Shown here: piece by piece, positions 31,896-45,610 of the stretch | How the letters are laid out: each line of letters opens with the position of its first letter | How positions within the stretch are numbered: the first letter of the stretch is position 1 | Assembly (NCBI GenBank): GCA_033782935.1 | Contig: JAWQEG010000509.1 | Location: 762,501 to 826,500 of the forward strand | From: Petrolisthes cinctipes | Taxonomy: Eukaryota > Arthropoda > Malacostraca > Decapoda > Porcellanidae | Reading direction: 5' to 3' | DNA length: 64,000 nt | Translations under genes and position numbers: made by a program | Notes under the pieces: model-generated | Seen by the model: the letters and a program-made list of their open reading frames with translations, nothing else | Database searches by the model: none | Told to the model about the DNA's origin: nothing

Positions 31896-34359
31896 CTTCA
31901 GTACCGGTTTCTCTCTCAAATTCAGGCTCAAAACACCCGAAAATTCTATATTTTTGGGTCCTAGAAGCGATCTGTACATGCCTACTCCTAGTTAGAATGT
32001 TTTCAAGATACAGACCCAAAACATGCTCAAAATCGATATTTTAGGTGCCCAAAAGTCGATATGTGCATCCACTTTCAGTACCCGTTTATATCTCAAATTC
32101 AGGCTCCAAACACCCGAAAATTCGATATTTTGGGGTCCCAGAAGCGATCTGTACATGCCTACTCAGATACAGGCCCAAAACATGCTGAAAATCGATATTT
32201 TAGGTGCCCAAAGTCAATATGTGTATGCATCTTCTGCACCCGTTTATATCTCAAATTCAACCACAAAACACCCGAAAATTCTATATTTTTCGGTCCCAGA
32301 AGCGATCTGTACATGCCTACTCAGTGCTAGAATGTTTTCAAAATATAGGCTCAAAATATGCTAAAAATCGATACTTCCTGTGACCAAAGTCGATATGTGC
32401 ATGTATCTTTAGTACCGGTTTCTATCTCAAATTCAGGCTCAAATCACCCGAAAATTCTATATTTTTGGGTCCTAGAAGCGATCTGTACATGCCTACTCCT
32501 AGTTAGAATGTTTTCAAGATACAGACCCAAAACATGCTCAAAATCGATATTTTAGGTGCCCAAAAGTCGATATGTGCATGCATCTTCTGTACCCGTTTAT
32601 ATCTCAAATTCAGGCTCAAAACACCCGAAAATTCGATATTTTGGTGTCCCAGAAGTGATCTGTACATGCCTACGCAGTGCTAGAATATTTTCAAAATACA
32701 GGCCCAAAACATGCTAAAAATCGATATTATAGGTGCCCAAAGTCGATATCTCAAATTCAGGCCCAAAACACCCGAAAATTCGATATTTTGGGGTCCCAGA
32801 AGCGATCTGTACATGCCTACTCCGTGTTAGAGTATTTTTAATATACAGGCCCAAAACATACTAAAAATCGATCATTTAGGTGCCCACAAGTCGAAATGTG
32901 TATGCATCTTCTGCACCCGTTTATATCCCAAATTCAGACTTAAAACACACGAAAATTCGATATTTTTGGGTCCCATAAGGGATCTGTACATGCCTACTCA
33001 GTGCTAGAATGTTTTGAAAATATAGGCTCAAAACATGCTAAAAATCGATATTTTAAGTGTCCAAAGTTGATATGTGCATGCATCTTCTGTACCCGTTTAT
33101 ATCTCAAATTCAGGCTCCAAACACCCGAAAATTCGATATTTTGGGGTACCAGAAGCGATCTGTACATGCCTACTCAGATACAGGCCCAAAACATGCTGAA
33201 AATCGATATTTTAGGTGCCCAAAGTCAATATGTGTATGCATCTTCAGCACCCGTTTATATCTCAAATTCAACCACAAAACACCCGAAAATTCGATATTTT
33301 TCAGTCCCAGAAGCGATTTGTACATTCCTACTCAGTGCTAGAATCTTTTCAAAATATTGGCTCAAAACATGCTAAAAATCGATATTTTAAGTGTCCAAAG
33401 TCGATATGTGCATGCATCTTCTGTACCCGTTTATATCATAAATTCATGCTCAAAACACCCGAAAATTATATATTTTTGGGTCCTAGAAGCGATCTGTACA
33501 TGCCTACTCTTAGTTAGAATGTTTTCAAGATACAGACCCAAAACATGCTCAAAATCGATATTTTAGGTGCCCAAAAGTCGATATGTGCATGCATCTTCTG
33601 TACCCGTTTATATCTCAAATTCAGGCTCAAAACCCCCGAAAATTCTATATTTTTGGGTCCTAGAAGCGATCTGTACATGCCTACTCCTAGTTAGAATGTT
33701 TTCAAGATACAGTCCCAAAACATGCTCAAAATCGATATTTTAGGTGCCCAAAAGTCGATATGTGCATGCATCTTCTGTACCCGTTTATATCTCAAATTCA
33801 GGTTCAAAACACCCGAAAATTCGATATTTTGGGGTCCCAGAAGCCATATGTACGTGCCTACGCAGTGCTAGAATATTTTCAAAATATAGGCCCAAAACAT
33901 GCTAAAAATCGATATTTTAGGTGCCCAAAGTCGATATCTCAAATTCAGGCCCAAAACACCCGAAAATTCGATATTTTGGGGTCCCAGAAGCGATCTGTAC
34001 ATGCCTACTCAGATACAGGCTCAAAACATGCTAAAAATCGATATTTTAAGTGTCCAAAGTCGATATGTGCATGCATCTTCTGCACCCGTTTATATCCCAA
34101 ATTCAGGCTCAAAACACCCGAAAATTCGATATTTTTGGGTCCCAGAAGCGATCTGTACATGCCTCCTCCGTGTTAGAGTATTTTCCAAATATTGGCCCAA
34201 AACATGCTAAAAATCGATATTTTGGGTGCCCAAAGTCGATATGTGCATGCATCTTCAGTACCCGTTTATATTCCAAATTGAGGTTCAAAACACCCGAAAA
34301 TTCAATATTTTTGAGTCCCAGAAGCGATCTGTACATGCTCACTCTGTGCTAGAATATTT

Positions 34360-35130
34360 TACAAAATATAGGCCTAAAACATGCTGAAAATCGTTTTTTT
34401 ATTTGTGAAGAAAGTCAAAATGTGCATGCATCTTCTGTACCTGTTTATATCCCAAATTGATTCTCAAAACATCAGAAAATTCGGTATTTTTGGGTCCCAG
34501 AAGCAATCTCCACATGCATAGTCAGTGCTAAAATATTTTCAAATTACAGGCCCAAAACATGCTTAAAATCGATATTATAGGTGATCAAAGTCGATATCTG
34601 CATGCATCTTCTGTTCCCGTTTATATCCCAAATTCAGGCTAAAAACACCTGAAAAATTGATTTTTTTGGGTCCCAGAAGCGATCTGTACATGCCTACTCA
34701 GTGTTAGAATATTTTCAAAATACAGGCCCAAAATAAGCTGAAAATCGCAATTTTTGGTGCCCAAAATCGATATGTGCATGAATCATCAGCACTCGCTTGT
34801 ATCCCAATTTCAGGCTTAAAACACCTTAAAATTCGATACTTTTTGTTCCCAGAAGGGATCTGTAAATGCCTACTCAATATTAAAATATTTTCAAAATACA
34901 GACCCAAAACAAGCTGAAAACCGATATTTTATGTGCCCAAAATCCATATGTGCATTCATCTTCTGTACCGTTTATATCCCAAATTCAGGCTCAAAACACC
35001 CGAAAATTCGATATTTTTGGGTCTCAGAAGCAATCTGAACATGCTTACACAATGCTAGAATACATTCAAAATATAGGGCCAAAACATCCTGGAAATCGAT
35101 ACTTCAGGTGACCAAAGTCGATATGTGAAT
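34360..35130 (+). repeat. Divergent satellite block, copy 2
   Basis: This repeats the variant series of 30944-31895. The offset is about 3417 bp at the left part and 3239 bp further right, so one monomer (about 178 bp) was lost. Confidence 0.8.
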
Positions 35131-38100
35131 GTATCTTCAGTACCGGTTTCTATCACAAATTCATTCTCAAAACACCCGAAAATTCGATATTTTGGGGTCC
35201 CAGAAGCGATCTGTACATGCCTACGCAGTGCTAGAATATTTTCAAAATACAGGCCCAAAACATGCTAAAAATCGATATTTTAGGTGCCCAAAGTCGATAT
35301 ATCAAATTCAGGACCAAAACACCCGAAAATTCGATATTTTGGGGTCCCAGAAGAGTTTTGTACATGTCTACTCCGTGTTTGAGTATTTTTAATTTACAGG
35401 CCCAAAACTTACTGAAAATCGATCTTTTAGGTGACCAAAGTCAATATGTGCACGCATTTTCCATACCCGTTTATATCTCAAATTCAGGCTCAAAACACCC
35501 GAAAATTCGATATTTTTTGGTCCCAGAAGCGATCTGTACATGCCTACTCAGATACAGGCCCAAAACATGCTGAAAATCGATATTTTAGGTGCCCAAAGTC
35601 AATATGTGTATGCATCTTCTGCACCCGTTTATATCCCAAATTCAACCTCAAAACACCCTAAAATTCGATATTTTTGGGTCCCAGAAGTGATCTGTACATA
35701 TCTACTTTTTGCTAGAATATTTTCAAAATATAGGCTCAAAATATGCTAAAAATCGATATTTTAAGTGTCCAAAGTCGATATGTGCATGCATCTTCTGTAC
35801 CCGTTTATATCTCAAATTCAGGCTCCAAACACCCGAAAATTCGATATTTTGGGGTCCCAGAAGCGATCTGTACATGTCTACTCGGATACAGGCCCAAAAC
35901 ATGCTGAAAATCGATATTTTAGGTGCCCAAAGTCAATATGTGTATGCATCTTCTGCACCCGTTTATATCTCAAATTCAACCACAAAACACCCGAAAATTC
36001 TATATTTTTCGGTTCCAGAAGCGATCTGTACATGCCTACTCAGTGCTAGAATGTTTTCAAAATATAGGCTCAAAACATGCTAAAAATCGATACTTCCGGT
36101 GACCAAAGTCGATATGTGCATGTATCTTTAGTACCGGTTTCTATCTCAAATTCAGGCTCAAATCACCCGAAAATTCTATATTTTTGGGTCCTAGAAGCGA
36201 TCTGTACATGCCTACTCCTAGTTAGAATGTTTTCAAGATACAGACCCAAAACATGCTCAAAATCGATATTTTAGGTGCCCAAAAGTCGATATGTGCATGC
36301 ATCTTCTGCACCCGTTTATATCTCAAATTCAATCACATAACACCCGAAAATTCGATATTTTTCGGTCTCAGAAGCGATCTGTACATGCCTACTCAATGCT
36401 AGAATGTTTTCAAAATATAGGCTCAAAACATGCTAAAAATCGATATTTTAAGTGTCCAAAGTCGATACGTGCATGCATCTTCTGTACCTGTTTATATCTC
36501 AAATTCAGGCTCAAAACACCCGAAAATTCGGTATTTTTGGGTTCTAGAATAGATCTGTACATGGCTACTCCTAGTTAGAATGTTTTTAAGATACAGACCC
36601 AAAACATGCTCAAAATCGATATTTTAGGTGCCCAAAAGTCGATATGTGCATGCATCTTCTGTACCCGTTTATATATCAAATTCAGGCTCAAAACACCCAA
36701 AAATTCGATATTTTGGGGTCCCAGAAGCGATCTGTACATGCCTACTCAGTCCTAGAATATTTTCAAAATTCAGGCCCAAAACATGCTAAAAATCGATATT
36801 TTAGGTGCCCAAAGTCGATATCTCAAATTCAGGCCCAAAACACCCGAAAATTCGATATTTTGGGGTTCCAGAAGCGATCTGTACATGCTTACTCCGTGTT
36901 AGAGTATTTTCAATATACAGGCCCAAAACATACTGAAAATCGATCTTTTAGGTGCCCAAAAGTCGATATGTGGATGCATCTTCTGTACCCGTTTATATCT
37001 CAAATTCAGGCTCCAAACACCCGAAAATTCGATATTTTGGGGTCCCAGAAGCGATCTGTACTTGCCTACTCCGTTTTAGAGTATTTTCAAAATACAGGCC
37101 CAAAACATGCTGAAAATCGATATTTTAGGTGCCCAAATTTAATATGTGCATGCATCTTCTGTACCCGTTTGTATCTCAAATTCAGGCTCAAAACACCCAA
37201 AAATTCGATATTTTGGGGTCCCAGAAGCGATCTGTACATGCCTACTCAGTGCTAGAATATTTTCAAAATTCAGGCCCAAAACATGCTAAAAATCGATATT
37301 TCAGGTGCCCAAAGTCGATATCTCAAATTTATCCCCAAAACACCCGAAAATTCGATATTTTGGGGTCCCAGAAGCGATCTGTACATGCCTACTCCGTGTT
37401 AGAGTATTTTCAAAATACAGGCCCAAAACATACAGAAAATCGATATTTTAGGTGCCCAAAAGTCGATATGTGCATGCATCTTCTGTACCCGTTTATATCT
37501 CAAATTCAGGCTCCAAACACCCAAAAATTCGATATTTTGGGGTCCCAGAAGCAATCTGTACATGCCTACTCAGTGCTAGAATGTTTTCAAAATATAGGCT
37601 GAAAACAAGCTAAAAATCGATATTTTAAGTGTCCAAATTCGATATGTGCATGAATCTTCTATACCCGTTTATATCTCAAATTCAACCTCAAAACACCCGA
37701 AAATTCGGTATTTTTGGGTAATAGACGCGATCTGTACATACTTACTCCTAATTAGAATGTTTTCAAGATACAGACCAAAAACATGCTCAAAATCGATATT
37801 TTAGGAGCACAAAAGTCGATATGTACCTGTTTATATCTCAAATTCAGGCTCAAAACATCCGAAAATTCGATATTTTTGTGCCCAAGAAGGGATCTGTACA
37901 TGCCTACTCAGTGCTAGAATGTTTTCAAAATATAGGCTCAAAACAAGCTAAAAATCGATATTTTAAGTGTCCAAAGTCAATATGTGCATGCATCTTCTGT
38001 ACCCGTTTATATCTCAAATTTAGGCTCAAAACACCCGAAAATTCGATATTTTGGGGTCCCAGAAGCGATCTGTACATGCCTACTCAGTGCTAGAATATTT

Positions 38101-39547
38101 TCAAAATATAGGCCCAAAACGTGCTAAAAATTGATATTTTAGGTGCCCTAAGTCGATATCTCAAATTCATGCTCAAAACACCCGAAAATTCGATATTTTG
38201 GGGTCCCAGAAGCGATCTGTACATACCTACTCATTGCTAAAATATTTTCAAAACATAGGTCCAAAACATGTTAAAAATCGATATTTCAGGTGCCCAAAGT
38301 TGATATCTCAAATTCAGGCTCAAAACACCCGAAAATTCGATATTTTGGGGTCCCAGAAGCGATCTGTACATGCCTACTTCGTGTTAGAGGATTTTCAAAA
38401 TACAGGCCCATAACATGCTGAAAATCGATATTTTAGGTGCCCAAAGTCAATATGTACATTAATCTTGTGTACCCGTTTATATCTCAAATTAAGGCTCCAA
38501 ACACCCGAAAATTCGATATTTTGGGGTCCCAGAAACGATCTGTACATGCCTAATCAGAAACCGGCCAAAACACATGCTGAAAATCGATGTTTTTGGTGCC
38601 CAAAGTCAATATATGTATGCATCTTCTGCACCCGTTTATATCCCAAATTCAGGCTCAAAACACCCGAAAATTCGATATTTTTGGGTCACAGAAGCGATTT
38701 GTACATGCCTACTCAGTGCTAGAGTGTTTTCAAAACATAGGCTCAAAACATGCTAAAAATCGATATTTTAAGTGTCCAAAGTCGATATGTGCATGCATCT
38801 TCTGTACCCGTTTATATCTCAAATTGAGGGTCAAAACACCCGAAAATTCGGTATTTTTTGGTCCTAGAAGCGATCTGTACATGACTACTCCTAGTTATAA
38901 TGTTTTCAAGATACAGACCCAAAACATGCTAGAAATCGATATTTTCGGTTCCCAAAAGTCGATATTTGCATGCATCTTCAGTACCCGTTTATATTTTAAA
39001 TTCAGGCTCAAAACACTCAAAAATTCGATATTTTGGGGTCCCAGAAGCGATCTGTACATGCCTACTTCGTGTTAGAGTATTTTCAAAATACAGGCCCAAA
39101 ACATGCTAAAACAAAATATTTTAGGTGCCCAAAGTCGATAACTCAAATAAAGGCCCCAAACACCCGAAAATTCGATATTTTGGGGTCCCAGAAGCGATCT
39201 GTACATGCCTACTCCGTGTTAGAGTATTTTCAAAATACAGGCCGAAAACATACTGAAAATCGATATTTTAGGTGCCCAAAGTCAATATGTGCATGCATCT
39301 TCAGTACCCGTTTATATCTCAAATTCAGGCTCAAATCTCCCGAAAATTCGATATTTTGGAGTACTTGAAGCGATCTGTACATGTCTACTCCGTGTTAGAG
39401 TATTTTAAAAATACAGGCCCAAAACATGCTGATAATCGATATTTAAGGTGCCCAAAGTCAATACGTGCATGCATCTTCTGTACCCGTTTATATCTCAAAT
39501 TCAGGCTCAAAACACCCGAACATTAAATATTTTGGGGTCCCAGAAGC

Positions 39548-40490
39548 GATCTGTACATACCTACTCATTGCTAGAATATTTTCAAATTATAGGTCCAAAA
39601 CATGCTAAATATCGATATTTTAGGTGCCTAAAGTTGATATCTCAAATTCAGGCCCAAAACACCCGAAAATTCGATATTTTGGTGTCCAAGAAGTGATCTG
39701 TACATGCCTACACCGTGTTCGAGTAATTTCAAAATACTGGCCCAAAACATACTGAAAATCGATCTTTTAGGTGCCCAAAAGTCGATATGTGCATGCATTT
39801 TCTGTACCCGTTTATATCTCAAATTTAGGCTCAAAACACCCGAAAATTCCATATTTTGGGGTCCGAGAAGCGATCTGTACATGCCTACTTCGTGTTAGAG
39901 TATTTTCAAAATACAGGCCCAAAACATGCTAAAAATCGATATTTTAGGTGCCCAAAGTCGATATCTCAAATTAAGGCCCAAAACACCCGAAAATTCGATA
40001 TTTTGGGGTCCCAGAAGCGATCTGTACATACCTACTCATTGCTAGAATATTTTCAAATTATAGGTCCAAAACATGCTAAATATCGATATTTTAGGTGCCT
40101 AAAGTTGATATCTCAAATTCAGGCCCAAAACACCCGAAAATTCGATATTTTGGTGTCCAAGAAGTGATCTGTACATGCCTACTCCGTGTTCGAGTATTTT
40201 TAAAATACAGGCCCAAAACATACTGAAAATCGATCTTTTAGGTGCCCAAAGTCGATATCTCAAATTCAGGCCCAAAACACCCAAAAATTCGATATTTTTG
40301 GTTCTAGAAGCGATCTGTACGAGCCTACTCAGTGCTAGAATGTTTTCAAAATATGGGCTCAAAACATGCTAAAAATCGATATTTTAAGTGTCCAAAGTCG
40401 ATATGTGCATGCATCTTCTGTACCTGTTTATATCTCAAATTCAGGCTCAAAACACCCGAAAATTCGGTATTTTTGGGTCCTGGGAGCGAT
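39548..40490 (+). repeat. 471-bp tandem duplication in the array
   Basis: Private variants (CATACCTACTCATTGCTAGA, ATATCGATATTTTAGGTGCC, GGTGTCCAAGAAGTGATC) at about 39548-39720 recur at 40019-40190. The period is 471 bp, fitting one full and two shortened monomers. Confidence 0.75.
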
Positions 40491-42949
40491 CTGTACATGC
40501 CTACTCCTAGTTAGAATGTTTTCTAGATACAGACCCAAAACATGCTCAAAATCGATATTTTCGGTGAACAAAAGTCGATATGTGCATGCATCTTCAGTAC
40601 CCGTTTATATCTCAAATTCAGGCTCAAAACACCCGAAAATTCGATATTTTGGGGTCCCTGAAGCGATCTGGACATGCCTACTCCGTGTTAGAGTATTTTC
40701 AAAATACAGGCCCAAAACATGCTGAAAATCGATATTTTAGGTGCCCAAAGTCAATATGTACATACATCTTGTGTACCCGTTTATATCTCAAATTTAGGCT
40801 CAAAACACCCGAAAATTCGATATTTTGGGGTCCCAGAAGCGATCTGTACATGCCTACTCCTAGTTAGAATGTTTTCAAGATACATACCCAAAACATGCTC
40901 AAAATCGATATTTTAGGTGCCCAAAGTTGATATGTGCATGCATCTTCAGTACCCGTTTATATATCAAATTCAGGGTCAAAACACCCGAAAATTCAATATT
41001 TGGGGGTCCCAAAAGCGATCTGTACATGCCTAGTCACTGCTAGAATATTTTCAAAATATAGTCCCAAAACATGCTAAAAATCGATATTTTAGGTGCCCAA
41101 AGTCAATATCTCAAATTCAGGCCCAAAACACCCAAAAATTCGATATTTTGGGGTCCCAAAAGCGATCTGTACATGCTTACTCCGTGTTAGAGTATTTTCA
41201 AAATATAGGCACAAAACATGCTAAAAATCGATATTTTAAGTGTCCAAAGTCGATATGTGCATGCATCTTCTGTACACGTTTATATCTCAAATTCTGGATC
41301 AAAACACCCGAAAATTCGGTATTTCGGTGTCCTAGAAGCGATCAGGACATGCCTACTCCTAGTTAGAATGTTTTCAAAATATAGGCTCAAAACATACGCA
41401 AAATCGATATTTTAGGTGCCCAAAAGTTTATATGTGCATGCATCTTCAGTACCCGTTTATATCTCAAATTCAGGCTCAAAACACCAGAAAATTTGATATT
41501 TTGGGGTCCCAAAAGCGATCTGTACATGCCTACTCAGTGCTAGAATATTTTCAAAATATAGGCCCAAAACATGCTAAAAATCGATATTTTAGGTGCACAA
41601 AGTCGATATGTCAAATTCAGGCCCAAAACACCCGAAAATTCGTTATTTTGGGGTCCCAGAAGCGATCTGTACATGCCTAATCCGTGTTAGAGTATTTTCA
41701 AAATACAGGCCCAAAACATACTGAAAATCGATCTTTTAGGTGCCCAAAAGTCGATATATGCATGCATCTTCTGTAACCGTTTAAATCTCAAATTCAGGTT
41801 CCAAACACCCGGAAATTCGATATTTTCGGGTCCCAGAAGCGATCTGTACATGCCTATTCAGATACAGGCCCAAAACATGCTGAAAATCGATATTTTAGTT
41901 GCCCAAAGTCAATATGTGTATGCATCTTCTGCAACCGTTTATATCCCAAATTCAACCCGAAAACACCCGAAAATTCGATATTTTTCGGTCCCAGAAGCGA
42001 TCTGTACATGCCTACTCAGTGCTAGAATGTTTTCAAAATATAGGCTCAAAACATGCTAAAAATCGATATTTTTTGTGTCCAAAGTCGATCTTCTGTACCC
42101 GTTTAAATCTTAAATTCAGGATCAAAACACCCGAAAATTCGGTATTTCGGGGTCCTAGAAGCGATCAGTACATGCCTACTCCTAGTTAGAATGTTTTCAA
42201 GATACAGACCCAAAACATACTTAAAAATCGATATTTTAGGAGCCCAAAAGTCGATATGTGCCTGCATCTTCAGTACCCGTTTATATCTCAAATTCAGGCT
42301 GAAAACACCCGAAAATTCGATATTTTGAGGTCCCAGAAGCGATCTGTAAATGCCTACTCCGTGTTAGAGTATTTTCAAAATACAAGCCCAAAACATGCTG
42401 AAAATCGATATTTTAGGTGCCCAAAAGTCGATATGTGCATGCATCTTCAGTACCCGTTTATATATCAAATTCAGGCTCAAAACACCCGAAAATTCGATAT
42501 TTTGGGGTCCCAGAAGCGATCTGTACATGCCTACTCAGTGCTAGAATATTTTCAAAATATAGACCCAAAACATGCTAGAAATGGATATTTTAAGTGCCCA
42601 AAGTCGATATCTCATATTCAGGCCCAAAACACCCGAAAATCCGATATTTTGGAGTCCCAGAAGCGATCTGTACATGTCTACTCCGTGTTAGAGTATTTTC
42701 AAAATACAGGCCCAAATTACTGTATACTGAAAATCGATCTTTTAGGTGCCCAAAGTCGATATGTGCATGCATCTTCTGTTTCCGTTTATATCTCAAATTC
42801 AGGTTCCTAACACCCGGAAATTCGATATTTTGGGGTCCCAGAAGCGATCTGTACATGCCTACTCAGATACAGGCCCAAAACATGCTGAAAATCGATATTT
42901 TAGGTGCCCAAAGTCAATATGTGTATGCATCTTCTGCAACCGTTTATAT

Positions 42950-45610
42950 CCCAAATTCAGGCTCAAAACACCCGAAAAATCGATATTTTGGGGTCCCAGA
43001 AGCGATCTGTACATGCCTACTCAGTGCTAGAATAATTTCAAAACATAGACCCAAAACATGCTCAAAATCGATATTTTAAGTATCCAAAGTCGATATGTGC
43101 ATACATCTTCTGTACCCGTTTATATCTCAAATTCAGGCTCAAAACACCCGAAAATTCGGTATTTTTTGGTCCAAGAAGCGATCTGTACATGCCTACTCCT
43201 AGTAAGAATGTTTTAAAGATACAGACCAAAAACATGCTGAAAATCGATATTTTTTGAGCCCAAAAGTCGATATGTGCATGAATCTTCTGTACCCGTTTAT
43301 ATCTCAAATTCAGACTCCAAACACCTGAAAATTCGATATTTTTGGGTCCCAGAAGCGATTTGTACATGCCTACTCAGTGCCAGATTATTTTCAAAATATA
43401 GGCCCAAAACATGCTAAAAATCGATATTTATAGTGCCCAAAGTCGATATCTCAATTTCAGGCCAAAAACACCTGAAAACTCGATATTTTGGGATCCCAGA
43501 AGCGATCTCTACATGCCTACTCCGTGTTAGAGCATTTTCAAAATACAGGCCCAAAGCATGCTGAAAATCGCTAGTTTAGGTGCCCAAAGTCAATATGTGT
43601 ATGCATCTTCTGCACCCGTTTATATAAAATATTCAACCTCAAAACACCCGAAAATTCGATATTTTTGGGTCCCAGAAGCGATCTGTACATGCCTACTCAG
43701 TGCTAGAATGTTTTCAAACTAAAGGCTCAAAACATGCTAAAAATCGATATTTTAAGTGTCTAAAGTCGATATGTGCATGCATCTTCTGTACCCGTTTATA
43801 TCCCAAATTCAGGCTCAAAACACCCGAAAATTCGATATTTTGGGGTCCCAGAAGCGATCTGTACATGCCTACTCAGTGCTAGAATATTTTCAAAACATAG
43901 ACCCAAAACATGCTCAAATTCGATATTTTAAGTGTCCAAAGTCGATATGTGCATACATCTTCTGTACCCGTTTATATCTCAAATTCAGGCTCAAAACACC
44001 CGAAAATTCGGTATTTTTTGGTCCAAGAAGCGATCTGTACATGCCTACTCCTAGTAAGAATGTTTTAAAGATACAGACCAAAAACATGCTGAAAATCGAT
44101 ATTTTTTTAGCCCAAAAGTCGATATGTGCATGAATCTTCTGTACCCGTTTATATCTCAAATTCAGACTCCAAACACCTGAAAATTCGATATTTTTGGGTC
44201 CCAGAAGCGATTTGTACATGCCTACTCAGTGCCAAATTATTTTCAAAATATAGGCCCAAAACATTCTAAAAATCGATATTTATAGTGCCCAAATTCGATA
44301 TCTCAATTTCAGGCCAAAAACACCTGAAAACTCGATATTTTGGGATCCCAGAAGCGATCTGTACATGCATACTCCGTGTTAGAGCATTTTCAAAATACAG
44401 GCCCAAAGCATGCTGAAAATCGCTAGTTTAGGTGCCCAAAGTCAATATGTGTATGCATCTTCTGCACCCGTTTATATAAAATATTTAACCTCAAAACACC
44501 CGAAAATTCGATATTTTTGGGTCCCAGAAGCGATCTGTACATGCCTACTCAGTTCTAGAATGTTTTCAAACTAAAGGCTCAAAACATGCTAAAATTCGAT
44601 ATTTTAAGTGTCTAAAGTCGATATGTGCATGCATCTTCTGTACCCGTTTATATCCCAAATTCAGGCTCAAAACACCCGAAAATTCGATATTTTGGGGTCC
44701 CAGAAGCGATCTGTACATGCCTACTCAGTGCTAGAATATTTTCAAAACATAGACCCAAAACATGCTCAAATTCGATATTTTAAGTGTCCAAAGTCGATAT
44801 GTGCATACATCTTCTGTACCCGTTTATATCTCAAATTCAGGCTCAAAACACCCGAAAATTCGGTATTTTTTGGTCCAAGAAGCGATCTGTACATGCCTAC
44901 TCCTAGTAAGAATGTTTTAAAGATACAGACCAAAAACATGCTGAAAATCGATATTTTTTGAGCCCAAAAGTCGATATGTGCATGAATCTTCTGTACCCGT
45001 TTATATCTCAAATTCAGACTCCAAACACCTGAAAATTCGATATTTTTGGGTCCCAGAAGCGATTTGTACATGCCTACTCAGTGCCAAATTATTTTCAAAA
45101 TATAGGCCCAAAACATGCTAAAAATCGATATTTATAGTGCCCAAAGTCGATATCTCAATTTCAGGCCAAAAACACCTGAAAACTCGATATTTTGGGATCC
45201 CAGAAGCGATCTCTACAATCCTACTCCGTGTTAGAGCATTTTCAAAATACAGGCCCAAAGCATGCTGAAAATCGCTAGTTTAGGTGCCCAAAGTCAATAT
45301 GTGTATGCATCTTCTGTACCCGTTTATATCCCAAATTCAGGCTCAAAACACCCGAAAATTCGATATTTTGGGGTCCCAGAAGCGATTTGTACATGCCTAC
45401 TCAGTGCTAGAATGTTTTCAAAGTAAAGACTCAAAACATGCTATAAATCGATATTTTAAGTGTCTAAAGTCGATATGTGCATGCATCTTATGTACCCGTT
45501 TACATCCCAAATTCAGGCTCAAAACACCCGAAAATTCGATATTTTGGGGTCCCAGAAGTGATCTGTACATGCCTACTCAGTGCTACAATATTTTCAAAAT
45601 ATAGACCCAA
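42950..45610 (+). repeat. 852-bp higher-order repeat, about three copies
   Basis: The same five-monomer series repeats at 43062, 43914, 44766 and enters a fourth at 45618, each step 852 bp. Within it four monomers are full-length and one (about 43434, sequence TATCTCAATTTCAGG) carries the 29-bp deletion. Copies differ at only a few positions. Confidence 0.92.
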
